From Stenopsyche tienmushanensis (lineage: Eukaryota; Arthropoda; Insecta; Trichoptera; Stenopsychidae): DNA of 64,000 nt. Where the stretch lies: positions 744,001 to 808,000 of the forward strand of contig WACJ01000501.1 of the NCBI GenBank assembly GCA_008973525.1. The letters are read 5' to 3'. A program made the translations under genes and the position numbers. Shown here piece by piece: positions 1 through 10,793 of this stretch. A model generated the notes under the pieces. It saw only the letters and a list, made by a program, of their open reading frames with translations, did no database searches and had not been told where the DNA came from. How positions within the stretch are numbered: position 1 is the stretch's first letter; each line of letters starts with the position of its first letter.

Positions 1-67
1 GTCTGCTTTAGATATCTTTCGTCTGAAAATCCTTCCAAGTTCAATCGAATCCAGCTATTAGTCGCGA

Positions 68-484
68 ATGATTACCAGGAAGGTGAGATATCCGAGCGTC
101 GAAGACAATCGCGGAATATTGATAATCCCCAACGTCGAGGACGATGATCCTTCGCCGGCAAATTTATGCACCGCGAATGTGCAATACGTGCGAAATATGA
201 TCACATCGCCGGGAAAAAATGGGAATCCGATGGCGAAGAAAGACCGGTCGGACATGGGATATTATGCAAAATTTAGGTGTATCACACAACAGAAGGTCCG
301 CGGATCGATAGCCCAGGGAAGGGCCCGCGTCAGGTCTGCACGTCCTCGCGATTTCGCTGACCTGATTGCGATTACGTGGACATTTTTAGCTCCGGCGATC
401 CGGGACGCCTGCATCGGCAAAGACCGATGCGCATTTGCAAGCGACCAAGATCGAAGCTCTTCCTATTCTCCGTTCGAAATATAG
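68..484 (+). CDS. Unrecognised 138-residue open frame
   Basis: An ATG-started frame of 138 codons lies in a relatively CG-rich stretch at the window edge. The predicted protein is hydrophilic, with an acidic patch near residues 24-30 and a basic middle, and shows no signal peptide, membrane segment or motif that I recognise. It could be a real exon that continues beyond the window, a decayed gene or a chance frame. A competing minus-strand frame over 58-255 is shorter and looks less protein-like. No splice signal of note was found at either end. Confidence 0.2.
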   Translation: MITRKVRYPSVEDNRGILIIPNVEDDDPSPANLCTANVQYVRNMITSPGKNGNPMAKKDRSDMGYYAKFRCITQQKVRGSIAQGRARVRSARPRDFADLIAITWTFLAPAIRDACIGKDRCAFASDQDRSSSYSPFEI

Positions 485-1167
485 TCATCCAAATCTAAAG
501 CCTGGATGTAACGTTTTCTCGACTTGTATGACATATAACGCCGTCTTTCCGAAAATAGACATATGATACACTAATATGATGCGATGAAACTTGCTTAGGA
601 TGAGGAGTTGCTTTTTGCACACCGCGGAAGGTTTTTGAAACGTTTAACGGATGCACCATGTTGGCGCATATTGATCTGATGAAGCGGTGAAGGGCCGCAA
701 GGACGTGAAGAAGAAGGATACGTGCGCAATACGGCGATTAAAGTTTCGCTCGCGGGACAGAGGGAGACAGCCAGATTACTGAGCGCGTGTGGCATTGCAA
801 ATCATGCTGGGTACTCGTTAGTACTATAATAATAATACATTTGGTTGTTTTCATCAAAAACTATGTGACATCTGGTAAAAAACTGAAGAAAGTAATGGAT
901 TTTGGAGTTTATAATAGTATGGTAGCATCTGTCCCTGGATCTATAACGTTTATATCATATATTATCCTTTTCATGAACTTGATATAGAAGATAGTATGAT
1001 CTCCAAGTCATCCAGTGAGTCACCGCGATGAGTTTGAACAACTTTCTTTGGAAGGTAATGGAATATATTTCTCAAGACGATCATTATGATTTTACTAGAA
1101 AAATACATGGAGTCCAGTCGCTCCTTTCTTTGCAAATGCTAGCGTGATATCTTGCATAACTTTTAAG
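485..1167. other. No gene recognised
   Basis: Mixed-composition sequence with only short open frames on both strands. Nothing was matched to a family. Confidence 0.4.
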
Positions 1168-1293
1168 GACATGAGAAAGTTGTGCGCAAGATGGGTGCTG
1201 TGTTTGCTCACAATGGAACAAAAACAGTGTTGCGTTTTTGCATCAATTCTGAATGAAACATGGGTCTATCACTTCACACTTGAGACAAAGTAA
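1168..1293 (+). pseudogene. Mariner transposase fragment
   Basis: The frame starting at the ATG at 1171 reads MRKLCARWV, followed shortly by a LLTMEQK-like stretch and then ETWVYHFTLETK. In mariner transposases a segment like the first precedes the second helix-turn-helix linker, and the last corresponds to DETWIHH, which carries the first catalytic aspartate. Here the aspartate position reads asparagine (NETW). About 20 codons between the two motifs are missing compared with intact mariners, and no ends are visible, so this is a dead internal scrap. Related scraps lie at 8609-8740 and 36313-36491. Confidence 0.6.
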
Positions 1294-1431
1294 CATGGGG
1301 ACCATCCGCGCTGTTTATCTGTCGCGCTATTTGGAACCATGCCAACCCGCTCAACAAAAGTGCACAGCAAGGTGCAAAACCTGAATTCAATAACCATGTT
1401 CGCAAGGATACGCTAATTCTCAACATTGAAT

Positions 1432-1790
1432 GGCCACTTGCGCTCTGAGCGCGGGGGAGATGCTAGCTAAAATAGCATAAATTAGTAAAATAGGTGAATA
1501 TATAGTTTTTATTGAGAGGAAGTCTATTTCTCTCATTTGGCGCGAACCACCTATGTAAGTTAGCCTTTGAGGGGGGCTTCCGTGATCGTACAGATCATAA
1601 TAGGTTCTGGGTATACAACGAAAATGGCGCAAAAAGCCCTAAAAGAAGACAGAGTGGCCACAAAGTCTGTGTGTGCAACCGGTCCGATTTTCAGACCGCT
1701 GACATGACGAATGAAAAACTTAGTATATATTTTAAAAACGAACAGAGTTAATTATTGTTGATAGATGTAATATAGAATGGTCAAGTAAAA
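1432..1790 (+). repeat. Dispersed repeat A, subtype 2 copy
   Basis: This copy shares a run of short blocks with 55150-55480, 61287-61650 and 36489-36660: a gagcgcggggga block near the start, a ttggcgcga block, a cgtgatcgtacagatcata block, a gcgcaaaaagccctaaaaga block and a hairpin block with a ccggtccg arm. Here the second hairpin arm reads cagaccg, so the stem has one weak pair. It ends in a region (aatggt..gaataaaataaa-like) also seen after the copy near 37070. No coding capacity is recognised. Confidence 0.6.
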
Positions 1791-2777
1791 TAAAGACCAT
1801 GTTCCCTTGTTACGGCCCTGTTTAAATGTGTCGCCTAAATGTGCCTAGGCACATCAATATGATTCAATTGATTGAAATCGCTCATCATTCACATTAACAG
1901 CATTTGTGTGCAAATGTGGCCCAATGATTATATTTGCTGACGTTAGGGCGTCGCGTTTGGATGGCCCTATAACAGCATCTGAAAGACTCGATCGACCGAT
2001 TGTCAGGTCGCGGACGGGTCAGATAAGAAGCGGTTATCGTCGAGCCGAAGATACGTCGTCGACGCTTCCGTCGAAATGTCAAGTTCGACCAAAGAAAACG
2101 CTAATCGGTGCAGAGAAGGGTGACATTTGTATCGCAGACGGAGCGAAAAATTTATCGCGTTTCGCATCCATAATCGTATAACGACATGGCATTTTGCACC
2201 TCTTTATCGCAACCTTTTCTTCGCTTCCGAAGGGCGCACTTGCCTTGGATCGAATCGAATGCGACAGTCGACCGCGTAATTGAAAACGAAAAACCGGACA
2301 CGGTTTTGGATCGAATGACCCTATGAAATGTTCGGACAAAACAGCGATGCGGATCGCATGGATATTTGCTCTTTTGTGGTGAAATTGTGAAGAGTTCCGG
2401 CGGAAGTCCATCGCTCCCTCGTGATGATCGTTCAGGACTTTGCAATTACGCGGCTCAGCTGGGCGCATCTACGGATCGTCGTACATCACCCACTTTTTTA
2501 TCCAACCATAAAAATAACGGAACCACAACGTATTCGAACAAAACGCTACATTGGAATCGTTCGCGTTAAAACCTAACATTAAAAAAATTAGAACGAGAAA
2601 CCCGAAAATTTTCGGACGATTAAAATTGTTTTCGAATGACCGAAACGCATAATCGAGAACGGTTAAAAACATATTGACGACGTCAGTGTCCAGAAAAACG
2701 GCGATCGCCAAATGAAATGTTACCGATTAGTAACATTCTTCGATCAATCAATTTCAAATAGAGACAGGTTGTATATT
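1791..2777. other. Unique sequence, short frames only
   Basis: The part from 1900 to 2500 is richer in CG and has open frames on both strands (91 codons plus strand at 1906-2181, 129 codons minus strand at 2079-2468). Neither shows recognisable motifs, and they overlap each other, which is expected where stop codons are rare. Confidence 0.35.
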
Positions 2778-3033
2778 CCAAAGTTAATTGTGCCATACCT
2801 ATATTATTTAAGAAAGTGCAAACAATAAGTTGGCAAAGTTTTATCGCAATCGAATGAACGGTATGGCAGCGCATTGAATACGGACAAACAAACATTGATT
2901 TTTATATATTAGACTGTGTTACTCGCGGAATCCTTAGCAATAAGTTAATGAAGTTTTATGGCAATCCGATGAACGGTATGGCAGCGCATTTCGAACGAAC
3001 AAAATCCAATTCATTTTTATATATTAGATTATT
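2778..3033 (+). repeat. Dispersed repeat B (two-unit) copy
   Basis: Two imperfect tandem units of about 100-120 bp each contain the core gaacggtatggcagcgcat, preceded by a block like 'aagttttatcgcaat' and followed by an AT-rich block ending in 'tttttatatattaga'. The same two-unit arrangement appears at 26570-26838, 31385-31613 and, inverted, at 39223-39495. No coding potential is seen. The element class is not recognised. Confidence 0.7.
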
Positions 3034-3059
3034 CAATAATGCGTGGCAAATCACTGTCA

Positions 3060-3440
3060 TCAAAAATCACAACAAAACCGCGTCTGACATTTAAACGATT
3101 CCATACTTAATGCCATTTTAGCGTGGAAATATTGCGCGGTTATTTTTACAAAAAGTTCTCCATGTTTAATGGTTTCCATCTCCCTTTGAGGATCCTTCTT
3201 TTCGGTGTTGTCTGATGAGCGACCGAAGATAAAGAATCGCCCCCGAAGGTAAAATAAGAATTTCTGTCGTATACTGCGAGTCAGTATCGAGGCTGCGGAG
3301 CCCTCGTTCCTCTTGTCGATACTCTCCCGTCTAAGATGAGAGGCACACGGATGCGTCCGGTCCTCGGACTGTGGCGACCGAATTTCGTAAAATTTTGACT
3401 TTGAATACTGTCGTTTTGTTCTGGTCAATATTTTCGACAT
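3060..3440 (-). other. Unrecognised 126-codon minus-strand frame
   Basis: A continuous minus-strand frame in moderately CG-rich DNA. The product is basic with no recognised motif. It may be chance. The following kilobase up to 4552 is AT-rich with nothing recognised. Confidence 0.12.
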
Positions 3441-4552
3441 CCAAACAAAATATTAGCATTCATAGCAGCCAGCGCGCGAGACCTGTTCGCGGAGATTTCG
3501 CGCATCGGTGATTGAATGTGACCTAGCGAGGATGTCAAGGTTGTTAGTAAAAAACAGAAATAATTAAGCAATTATTATGAGCGTCATCAAAAAAAAATAC
3601 CCTTCGACTGTCGTTTTTTTTTAACACGCGGTATCCCGACGCTGACCTCGTTGCGCGATGGAAACGACCAAAAGTTGCGCCGTCGTTGAACGTCGGATAA
3701 GCGAGATCCAAAGCAGATCCGTTAACCCGTTCGGCGCGGAAAACAAACATGCTATGCCCTAATGCAAATCCACTTTTGTGTCAAGACCTCGTAGCGTGTA
3801 TAAAGCTTTTATGATGTAAATGAACCTTCACACTGTTGACATTGTTCATATTTTATTTTATTTTTATTTAAGGATTTAAAAACAGCTTTTGCCATTATAC
3901 ATACAAATAAAATACGTTAGCACGTGATATTCGTTCATTTCTTCGACCTTTTCGCGATTAATATTGTAAATAATATACCCAACATAAATCTTAACATCTT
4001 AATGTTCAACTTGAATAGCATATGCTTTTAAGTATTTTTGCCAATTGATGTTTGAATTGTTTTGTTCCGTATCTTTATTTATTGCTGAGTGTAAATCTGA
4101 TCGAATTTGTAAATACTTGGAATTAAGCGTTTTCATATACAGTCGGTCTCTCAATTCATTCATTTCTTACCAGCTATTAGTAGCAGATTGATATGTGTAG
4201 TGAATTGTAAGCAGAAAGAAGTGCTTTTTGAAAAATATAGTATAGTAATTTATGTGTGTTTACTATCACCTCCACAAAAAATTGTGAAATCAAGAACGAA
4301 GATAAATCTGCTGAAGTTATGCGATAAAAACAGTAACAATAGGACGAAAAAACGTAGATGTAAGCAATGCTGGGATACAAATAAGAAAAGAATTATGTCA
4401 TCATTCTTTCATCAAGATTACTCCAAACAACCTGGTTTTTGTTAGCATCCTTGCTTTCGGATTTATCATAAATATAGATTTTTTTAAATTTATTATTTTA
4501 TAAATCTAATTGTACTGTATATTTTATTTGAATATATGTTTTTTTCAAAATA
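3441..4552. other. AT-rich stretch without gene
   Basis: No conserved motif or splice-bounded block was seen. Small frames at 4188-4445 and 4177-4380 oppose one another and look like chance. Confidence 0.4.
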
Positions 4553-5088
4553 CACTTGGTTCTGTTTTTATGCGATTTTCAAAAATGATGGAAACTATCC
4601 TTCATTTTTCCATTGAGGACAAAGCTTTTTTTTATGCGGATGCGCATAAAAAAAATTCAAAATTAACACAAATGCAAATTACAAACCGTTCAAGTCGTCC
4701 ATATTCAGAACGTCCAAATGTGAAATATTAAGAACACTTATCAACATATACCGGATAAACTAGATAATGAGTTATTAACTGTTGGAAAGCAGTCCAGTTA
4801 CAGATAGCGAAATAATAAAAGCTTCAACATTGTCAGTTGAAATCGTTACTTTAGCAAATCTACTTGGTGGAGAAGGCTTTTTCTCAAAGATGTTATGACA
4901 GCGAAGAAATAAAAGACGATATTTAAGTGTAAAAAAAGTACATTTTATCACATTGATTTGAAGTTATGCGGTTTTTAAAAATAATGGAATCTATTCTTCA
5001 GTTTTCTATGTAGCTCAAGTCTTTTTAATGCGATTTTTTATGCGACTCCCCGTGGAACGTATCTATCGCATAAAAACAGACCCAAGTG
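4553..5088. mobile_element. Family E MITE with about 25-bp TIRs and TA duplication
   Basis: The left end begins CACTTGGTTCTGTTTTTATG and the right end, read on the other strand, begins CACTTGGGTCTGTTTTTATG. The two ends match at all but one base and continue for a few more bases. Both are flanked by TA, as expected for a Tc1/mariner-superfamily insertion. The body is 536 bp and has no transposase frame. Inside, two direct subterminal copies occur of a block containing 'atgcggat' or 'atgcgat' followed by an 'aaaataatgga'-type string. Related copies are at 51776-52641 (complete) and 38809-38970 (one end only). Confidence 0.85.
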
Positions 5089-5460
5089 TATAATGTTTTA
5101 AAAACATCAAACTACAAACATCACTGTTTTATGTAATTATGATGGCATGTGATTTTCAATGGGAATAAAACATGGAAATAAAATCACTTGAAAAAATAAA
5201 AATATATTGCGAATGTTTAGACGTGTAGGGGTACCCTTGCCGTATATGACTTTGCCATCGATGCACGAGTGTATGTTGAGACGCAAGACACTCGTCTCAG
5301 TCTCCAAATTTCCGTACGCATAGTGTTTAAAAGCTGGACGCTGTTTGGAGCGAACGGGTGACGTTGCATAACGCCTCGTCACTTGTGCGAAAAATTGGCC
5401 ATGAAAATGAAGTAAACGAACACAAATAGACGGCAGCGCGAGACGGAAATACTCTCGTAC

Positions 5461-5653
5461 CGTTTTCAGCGAGCCACCGGTCGACCTCTCGCAGGAGGTC
5501 TTCCCAGGTGAGTCCCTCCAAGTCGTCGAGGGGCGGAGCGCCGTCGATGTCGCTGCTCATCCACACTCCGTCGCTGTCCGCGTCCCCGTCCGTCTCGCCC
5601 TCGCCCTTCAGACAGGCGTGCAGACTGCGGGACAGCCTCCTCTCTACGCTCAT
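5461..5653 (-). CDS. Candidate first coding exon, acidic protein
   Basis: On the minus strand an ATG at 5653 opens a block of 64 codons plus one base that ends at a GT donor (AAAACG then GTACGAG). The predicted peptide has a basic start (MSVERRLSRSLHACLKG), an acidic Asp/Glu/Gly run around residues 18-35 and an amphipathic acidic segment near residues 44-62 (motif LTWEDLLREVDRWL). Amino-acid usage and CG-rich wobble positions look coding, and an in-frame TAG lies just upstream of the ATG. The frame stays open past the donor for about 40 more codons of less protein-like sequence. The product is not recognised. It lies in a CG-rich tract that could be a promoter region. Confidence 0.45.
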
Positions 5654-6512
5654 GATGCCGACACTCCCGCACTTACGACATCTCTATATCACTTCGCATA
5701 TCTAAAAAGAGGACGCGCATTTCATTTCGGGACGGCTAATTGTGGCGCAAATTTGTGGGTCAGCCGCGCTGCGCCCGATTCAAAAGTGCAGCCGCACGTC
5801 TCTCTATCGCGGAGATCCTCGGATATTTGGAAAATGACGATTGAATCTTTCGTCTCGCGATCCAGAAATAAATGCGCAAAAGAATATCGCATCTGCGATG
5901 CTCCAGGATTCCGCGAGGTCTTCGCTCCGGAGCTCGGGACTCGGTTCGCCGCCCAAAAATAGCATTCGGAGGAGAGGCTCCGAGCGACGGAGAGAAGTTC
6001 GCGAGTTCGCCTTCGTCGTGGCGATTATGACCGAAAACGATTCGACTGCATTGTGTTCAGAGAGCGATTGTACGCTACCCCACATTTGCAACAATGGACA
6101 CCGTCCTGGAGAAATCCTAAGCCCGTTCGTTTCGCGACGTCCTTTGTCAGAAATAAAAGAGCGCACTGCGACGACGTTGCGAGCAGATGCAAGTCGACGT
6201 ATCATTTTTGAGCTCACAGTCATAACTGAAGGACCACTTTGTCCGGTGCACGCGAGGCTAGTTTTCAAGCTAACTCACTGGCACTCGCTTGCTTGAAAAA
6301 GAACGCAAAAAGTGCGACATCCTTCGGATTGCGAGGCAGCTCCGCCTCGAAGATAAGAGCGATCGACGGATCGAACGATTGCAGATAAGGTCGAAATCGA
6401 TCGTTCGAAGGAAACCGGTAGCGTCGATTTGTTCAAATAAAGCAGGCAGTCCTCGAGTGACGCATTCGGTGACAGTTGCGCAATCGAGAATCGGCAATTA
6501 TTAGCACAATAA

Positions 6513-6641
6513 TTAGAGGTGGGTCGGCAGGGTGGGCGAGAAGGTGGGCAGGGAGCCGCCGTTCTCCTCGATGCCGGATCGACCCGCAGACGATCGACTG
6601 TCAACCGTCGAAATAAATACGGTTAAATAACCCCGATCGAG
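6513..6641 (-). CDS. Candidate terminal exon
   Basis: On the minus strand an acceptor-like sequence (tttctatgattttag) precedes a 43-codon open block that ends with TAA. The last 20 residues look protein-like (IEENGGSLPTFSPTLPTHL followed by stop), and the wobble positions there are CG-rich. A second possible acceptor (gttgacag) would shorten the exon to start near 6600. If real, this is the 3' coding end of a minus-strand gene, so it would be separate from, or an alternative end to, the block at 5461-5653. The product is not recognised. The opposite strand is also open across this stretch, which lowers confidence. Confidence 0.3.
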   Translation of the reverse strand, partial: LDRGYLTVFISTVDSRSSAGRSGIEENGGSLPTFSPTLPTHL

Positions 6642-7534
6642 CTAAAATCATAGAAAGTTGCGTCGAAATGTAGTTCGACGATGCGCGGAAACGGGAAAAT
6701 TGAGCTGGATCGAATCGCGCCATTTTCGCGAACGGTCGAGACCTTCGTCTATGGTTTTGCATTCGAGCAAAAATATGGTCGCGGATGACTTTTTGCTCGA
6801 TCTCCGGCCGTCGCCTTGTTTGCGTTCTAAATAAGCACGTTGCGTTTGTGTAATTGAGACGTTACGGAGGATGTTACTTCATAAATTCTTCACAAAGTGA
6901 CAACATCAATCGTCCAAGGTCCTCGGAAGAAAAGCGAACGTTTTTTCAAATTATCGTCGACTGTTCGAAGATAACAGTCAATTTTGCGATAAGAAACAGG
7001 TACCGATACAGGTAGCCGTGAACAATGTCGACCTTCGCGATTCATCATTTTTGTGCTGATCGAACGAAGAAAATTCGAAGAACAACATCGGAAGCTCGAA
7101 TTCGAGCAGATTGCGAAAAGTTGGAAGCGCTTCTAAAAGTATTCGAATATTTTGGGTGAAAAAGAGGTGTTATCGCAAACCGGTTGCGTTGCACATTGAA
7201 GCGAACGTACGCATATTTGATAAAATTGTATACAAACAATCGGCGTTGCGTAATGCAAGGTTGGGATAAATTTGATTACATTTTTACAAAAAGGAAGTCA
7301 ATCGGCAAACCTGACTGTCATCCGATATTTCGAACGCCAATCGTTGACAGATTTGCCTTTTTAAATGAGTATGAATAGAGAACGAGGTAGACGATCATCG
7401 CGGATTTTTACACTGTCACACTTTTTTGTCGAATATGTACGATTGACGAAATGAACAATTTTGTCACGGCGTTGCAGTTGCGTCGAGGACGCGACATATT
7501 TTGTGCAAAGCGACGACGCGCAACGAGCGATGCA

Positions 7535-7577
7535 CGCGGCACGCGACACGCGATACGCGACACGCGACACACGCACG
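7535..7577. repeat. Short tandem cgcgacacg-type repeat
   Basis: Imperfect repetition of a cgcgacacgcgatacgcga-like unit. Simple-sequence expansion inside a CpG-rich tract. Confidence 0.6.
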
Positions 7578-8020
7578 GAAACATCTGCGAACAAACAAGT
7601 TTGCTGCGGTACGCAGCACACCAAAATAAGCACCTGCCGACTCGACGAACGGCCGCGGACTGAGCTGCGAGCTGTGAGCCGAGCCGTAGGCCGCGAGTTG
7701 CTCGACGTAACCCACTAACGTTTAACGGGAGTTCGAAAATGCGCGCCAAACAATAATAAATGTCAACGCGCGCACAACGCGAAACGCACTTCGGCCAAAC
7801 AACGTCCATCACCATCACAAATAATATTTTCATTTCTTTCACATTTACAGCGAAACGAAATTTATTCAATCGGACTCGCATGCATCTCAAACAATTTCCA
7901 CTGAAAACCAATCGAACCGGTCAAATCCAATCAAATAACACTCAGAAACCCGGTCCCGCGCGAATATATATATTTTATTTAGTTTTATACTTTCTAGTAA
8001 TTGCATATAAACTGCACCGC

Positions 8021-8052
8021 AACTCTATTAATTATTAATGATTAATAGAGTT
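8021..8052. other. Perfect 12-bp inverted repeat
   Basis: Arms aactctattaat and attaatagagtt are exact reverse complements around an 8-base AT loop, followed by a T run. This could be a hairpin, a homeodomain-type binding cluster or the end of a small element. Confidence 0.6.
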
Positions 8053-8224
8053 TTTTGTTCGATTTTCGGATGAATCCTAATCAATGAGTGTACTTAATTC
8101 TCAGAAATCTAGTTAAATTTAAGATTTATGAGGTTAATTTTAAAATGACGTACATTCGTATACATACAGCTTACCGATTTAAATCCATTTAACTCTCAGC
8201 CCCGTTTAGCGTGAATCAATCTTG

Positions 8225-8480
8225 TATATCAATAAATAAACGCTGTTGATAACACACCCAAATTATAATGAATATATTGGCGTAAACATAAACTATGTAA
8301 TGTGTGCCTTCAATTTTGGTAACAAAATGATGCATTTGTTGAAGCTTGAAATCGATTAATTTAGATTATTATTATTTAATCGATAAATTTGGGTTATCGA
8401 TCTATACAATTGTACGATGTACTCAAGACACTCTCTCCCTCTCTGTCTCTCTCCGAATTCAACGTGCAAGAATGCTCTTT
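8225..8480 (+). repeat. Dispersed repeat J copy, right half
   Basis: Blocks such as 'aaataaacgctgttgata', 'gtaaacataaa', the tct-rich stretch near 8430-8454 and 'caacgtgcaagaatgctctt' recur with differences at 48835-49045. The pyrimidine-rich stretch is a degenerate CT microsatellite. Confidence 0.5.
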
Positions 8481-8608
8481 CAGTCCGATCAATATCAAAG
8501 CCGAGCTAGATTCTACTCTGGTGGGATCTGCTCCTTTGTTTACAACAGTAAAATATTAATAAAATAGCTAGCAAACATGGCATTTCAAAAAGTGTCGTAC
8601 AAAAATTT

Positions 8609-8740
8609 GGACATGAGAAAGCTGTGTGTAAGATGGATGTCGCGTTTGCTTACAATGGAACAAAAATAGCGTCGTGATCATGTTTCAATCGAGCGTTTAG
8701 CTTATTGCGGAGTTTTTGCGTCGATTTACAACGATTTACA
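8609..8740 (+). pseudogene. Mariner transposase fragment
   Basis: From the ATG at 8612 the frame reads MRKLCVRWMSRLLTMEQK, then a stop, then a segment like 'RRDHVSIERLAYCGVF'. This matches the mariner linker region just before the first catalytic aspartate. It is the same family as the scraps at 1168-1293 and 36313-36491, and like them has no recognisable ends. Confidence 0.6.
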
Positions 8741-10181
8741 GCATTTCATACAAACTTGTCCACAGTTTAGGAGTCGCTCACATGATAAACATGTGGCATC
8801 GTATAAAATGATAACTAAAGACTTCGATAATATTCTATTTGTGAAATTAATTCTAAAACAATATCTATTTGTGTTGCTTCTTCAGTTCAAAAACATGAAT
8901 AAATCATCGTTTTTTCAACTCGATAGATTTATTCATGAACCGATCACTTTTCATTTTACTACATTAGCGCTAATACAAAACAAGTTATGAGCATTTTTGT
9001 GAAAGTGGCGCGGAATAAAAAGTCGCCCGAATTCAGCGGGGCCCTGAGTGTTAATTAAAATACTCGGCGCCGAACCCCTAAAACCTCACTGCACTTTTTA
9101 ATTCACTTTCAAAAAACGTCGACGATCATCCAAGAGTCGAAAGTCGTCCCAAACGAGCGCGAGACGAAGACGTGTGCATCTGTTATTTTGAGGCCGCAAT
9201 AAAGAAAGCACTGAATAAACGGAAAGAGTCAAAGTCAACATCGGAATCGTAAACAATTTACAATACGCTAACGATCCAGTCCCGACGGTTTCGAAAATGC
9301 ACGGAAAAGTTTTCCGTGTATCTTTTGTAAAAATGAACCAACGGACATATGCAAGACGAAGGTGAAATGCGATCAATGCGAATATAACATCGAATTGTTC
9401 TTTTTTTGCTTCATCTGTTTATATGTTATTGGGCGTATATCTATGAAGGTTTTTATATTATAATCCTCGTGTGGTGCACATTTGTCCGTATGGCAAACGC
9501 GCCCCTGTACAAGATCATGAATGATGAAATACTTGTCCTTAGAACTTAGGGTGTATGTTTAACCCTTTTAACTATGACTATAATTTTCAATCTCTTGCCG
9601 TGTACTGTAGCCGTGTTTAATTCTTTATGTATGATGTCGTTTGTCACGAGCCATGGAATGTCAGCTATTGTACGTAGTATTTTGGACTGAAAGCGTTGGA
9701 GAATGTCAATATTGGAGGTCGATGCGGTACCCCGTGGTTGTATCCCCGTACATCCGAATCGCTTTTAGTGTGGCTTTGTACTACAGAATTTTAATCTCAA
9801 GGGATAGCTTTGATTTACGATCTATCAACCGATACAACAATTTCGTTTTGAGTTTCTTTTTGTTTCTTTTAATGCGCATACCGAGATGTTTGATTTCGTG
9901 AATGGATATCGCTTCTATTGGACATTGTTGGAGTAGTTGAAGAATTCCATCATCGAGGAGACTTCGACGCTTCAATATCGAAATCCGTTTCAGTCTCTGA
10001 ATTATTCTTCAATTTCTTCGGACGCGATGAGTGAACAAAGCCAGAGAATATCGCACGTTAGACGAACAATTAACGGTATGTTTACAGATATTCCAGTAAA
10101 TATGATTTAAATCTAAGACGGTGAGCAAACACGTTAACAATCGAGCGCTGCACGGTATTGAATACTGAAAAACGATTCAAC
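8741..10181. other. No gene recognised
   Basis: AT-rich, with small opposing frames. A 92-codon minus-strand frame at 9098-9376 has no motif. Nothing else was seen. Confidence 0.4.
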
Positions 10182-10793
10182 CAGTGGCAGATTTGCCTAT
10201 ATGCGAAAAAGGGGCGCAAAATAAATCGGGAGGTCTATTTATTGGCACCGCGTAATTCAAGGGATTCATCGCACTGCGCCTATCGAGGACCGAATGTCAG
10301 AATTTGTCACTGGATACGACAACTTCGTTTTTATCAAATATGTTTTTGTAGAAATGAAGAAATGGCGATTATGAAAAAAGTGGCTCAATCGACTTTCGTC
10401 GCTTATCTGCGCACAAAAACGAATCGAAAGTTACTTATTAAGCTTATGATCGATGCTGATGATCATCCATAACGACATTCACTAATTCACCCATCCGATC
10501 TGACGTATGGAAGCGTCCAAGTTTCTTCGCATTCGGCAATAAATAAAATGGACGTCTGCTTTTCGTACATCGACGGATGAAAACGTTTTTTAGCTTTGGC
10601 AGATTCGCGGAAACAGCGATTGCACTTTGACTTGGAAGCTTTCGTTTTAATAGCAGGCGCAAAAGGCGTGCGCCTCTCATAAATTTTTGATCCACAGCGT
10701 AATTCAAGGGATTCGGAACAAATGTCAGAATTTGTCCCAAGCTGAAACATTGAATGGGTACAAAGGGCCTCTCGTGTGCTAAATCCGCCACTG
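10182..10793. mobile_element. Non-autonomous element with cagtggc TIRs
   Basis: The left end reads cagtggcagatttgc and the right end, on the other strand, cagtggcggatttagc. Just inside the two ends are direct repeats of a block with 'gtaattcaagggattc' and 'atgtcagaatttgtc' (near 10251-10308 and 10697-10736). CAGTGGC-type ends are common in hAT-superfamily elements, but no 8-bp target duplication is visible. Open frames inside (10158-10472 plus, 10444-10791 minus) show no transposase motif. Confidence 0.5.

Larger units (their letters stand above)
5089..7760. other. CG-rich tract with many chance open frames
   Basis: CpG-rich compared with the neighbouring kilobases and free of the dispersed repeats. 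Long frames occur on both strands (for example 5804-6268 minus, 5841-6296 plus, 7408-7911 minus), but they overlap and lack motifs, so they are better explained by few stop codons. The tract holds the two candidate exons at 5461-5653 and 6513-6641, and could include a promoter. No TATA or initiator was identified with confidence. Confidence 0.4.

Noticed and set aside
5804..6296. Overlapping 154- and 151-codon frames on opposite strands
   Set aside because: Both strands are open over the same CG-rich bases. Neither has a domain or splice context that would favour it.
7408..7911. 167-codon minus-strand frame
   Set aside because: It runs through a CpG-rich simple-sequence tract where all frames are open, has extreme Arg/Cys/Val composition and no motif.
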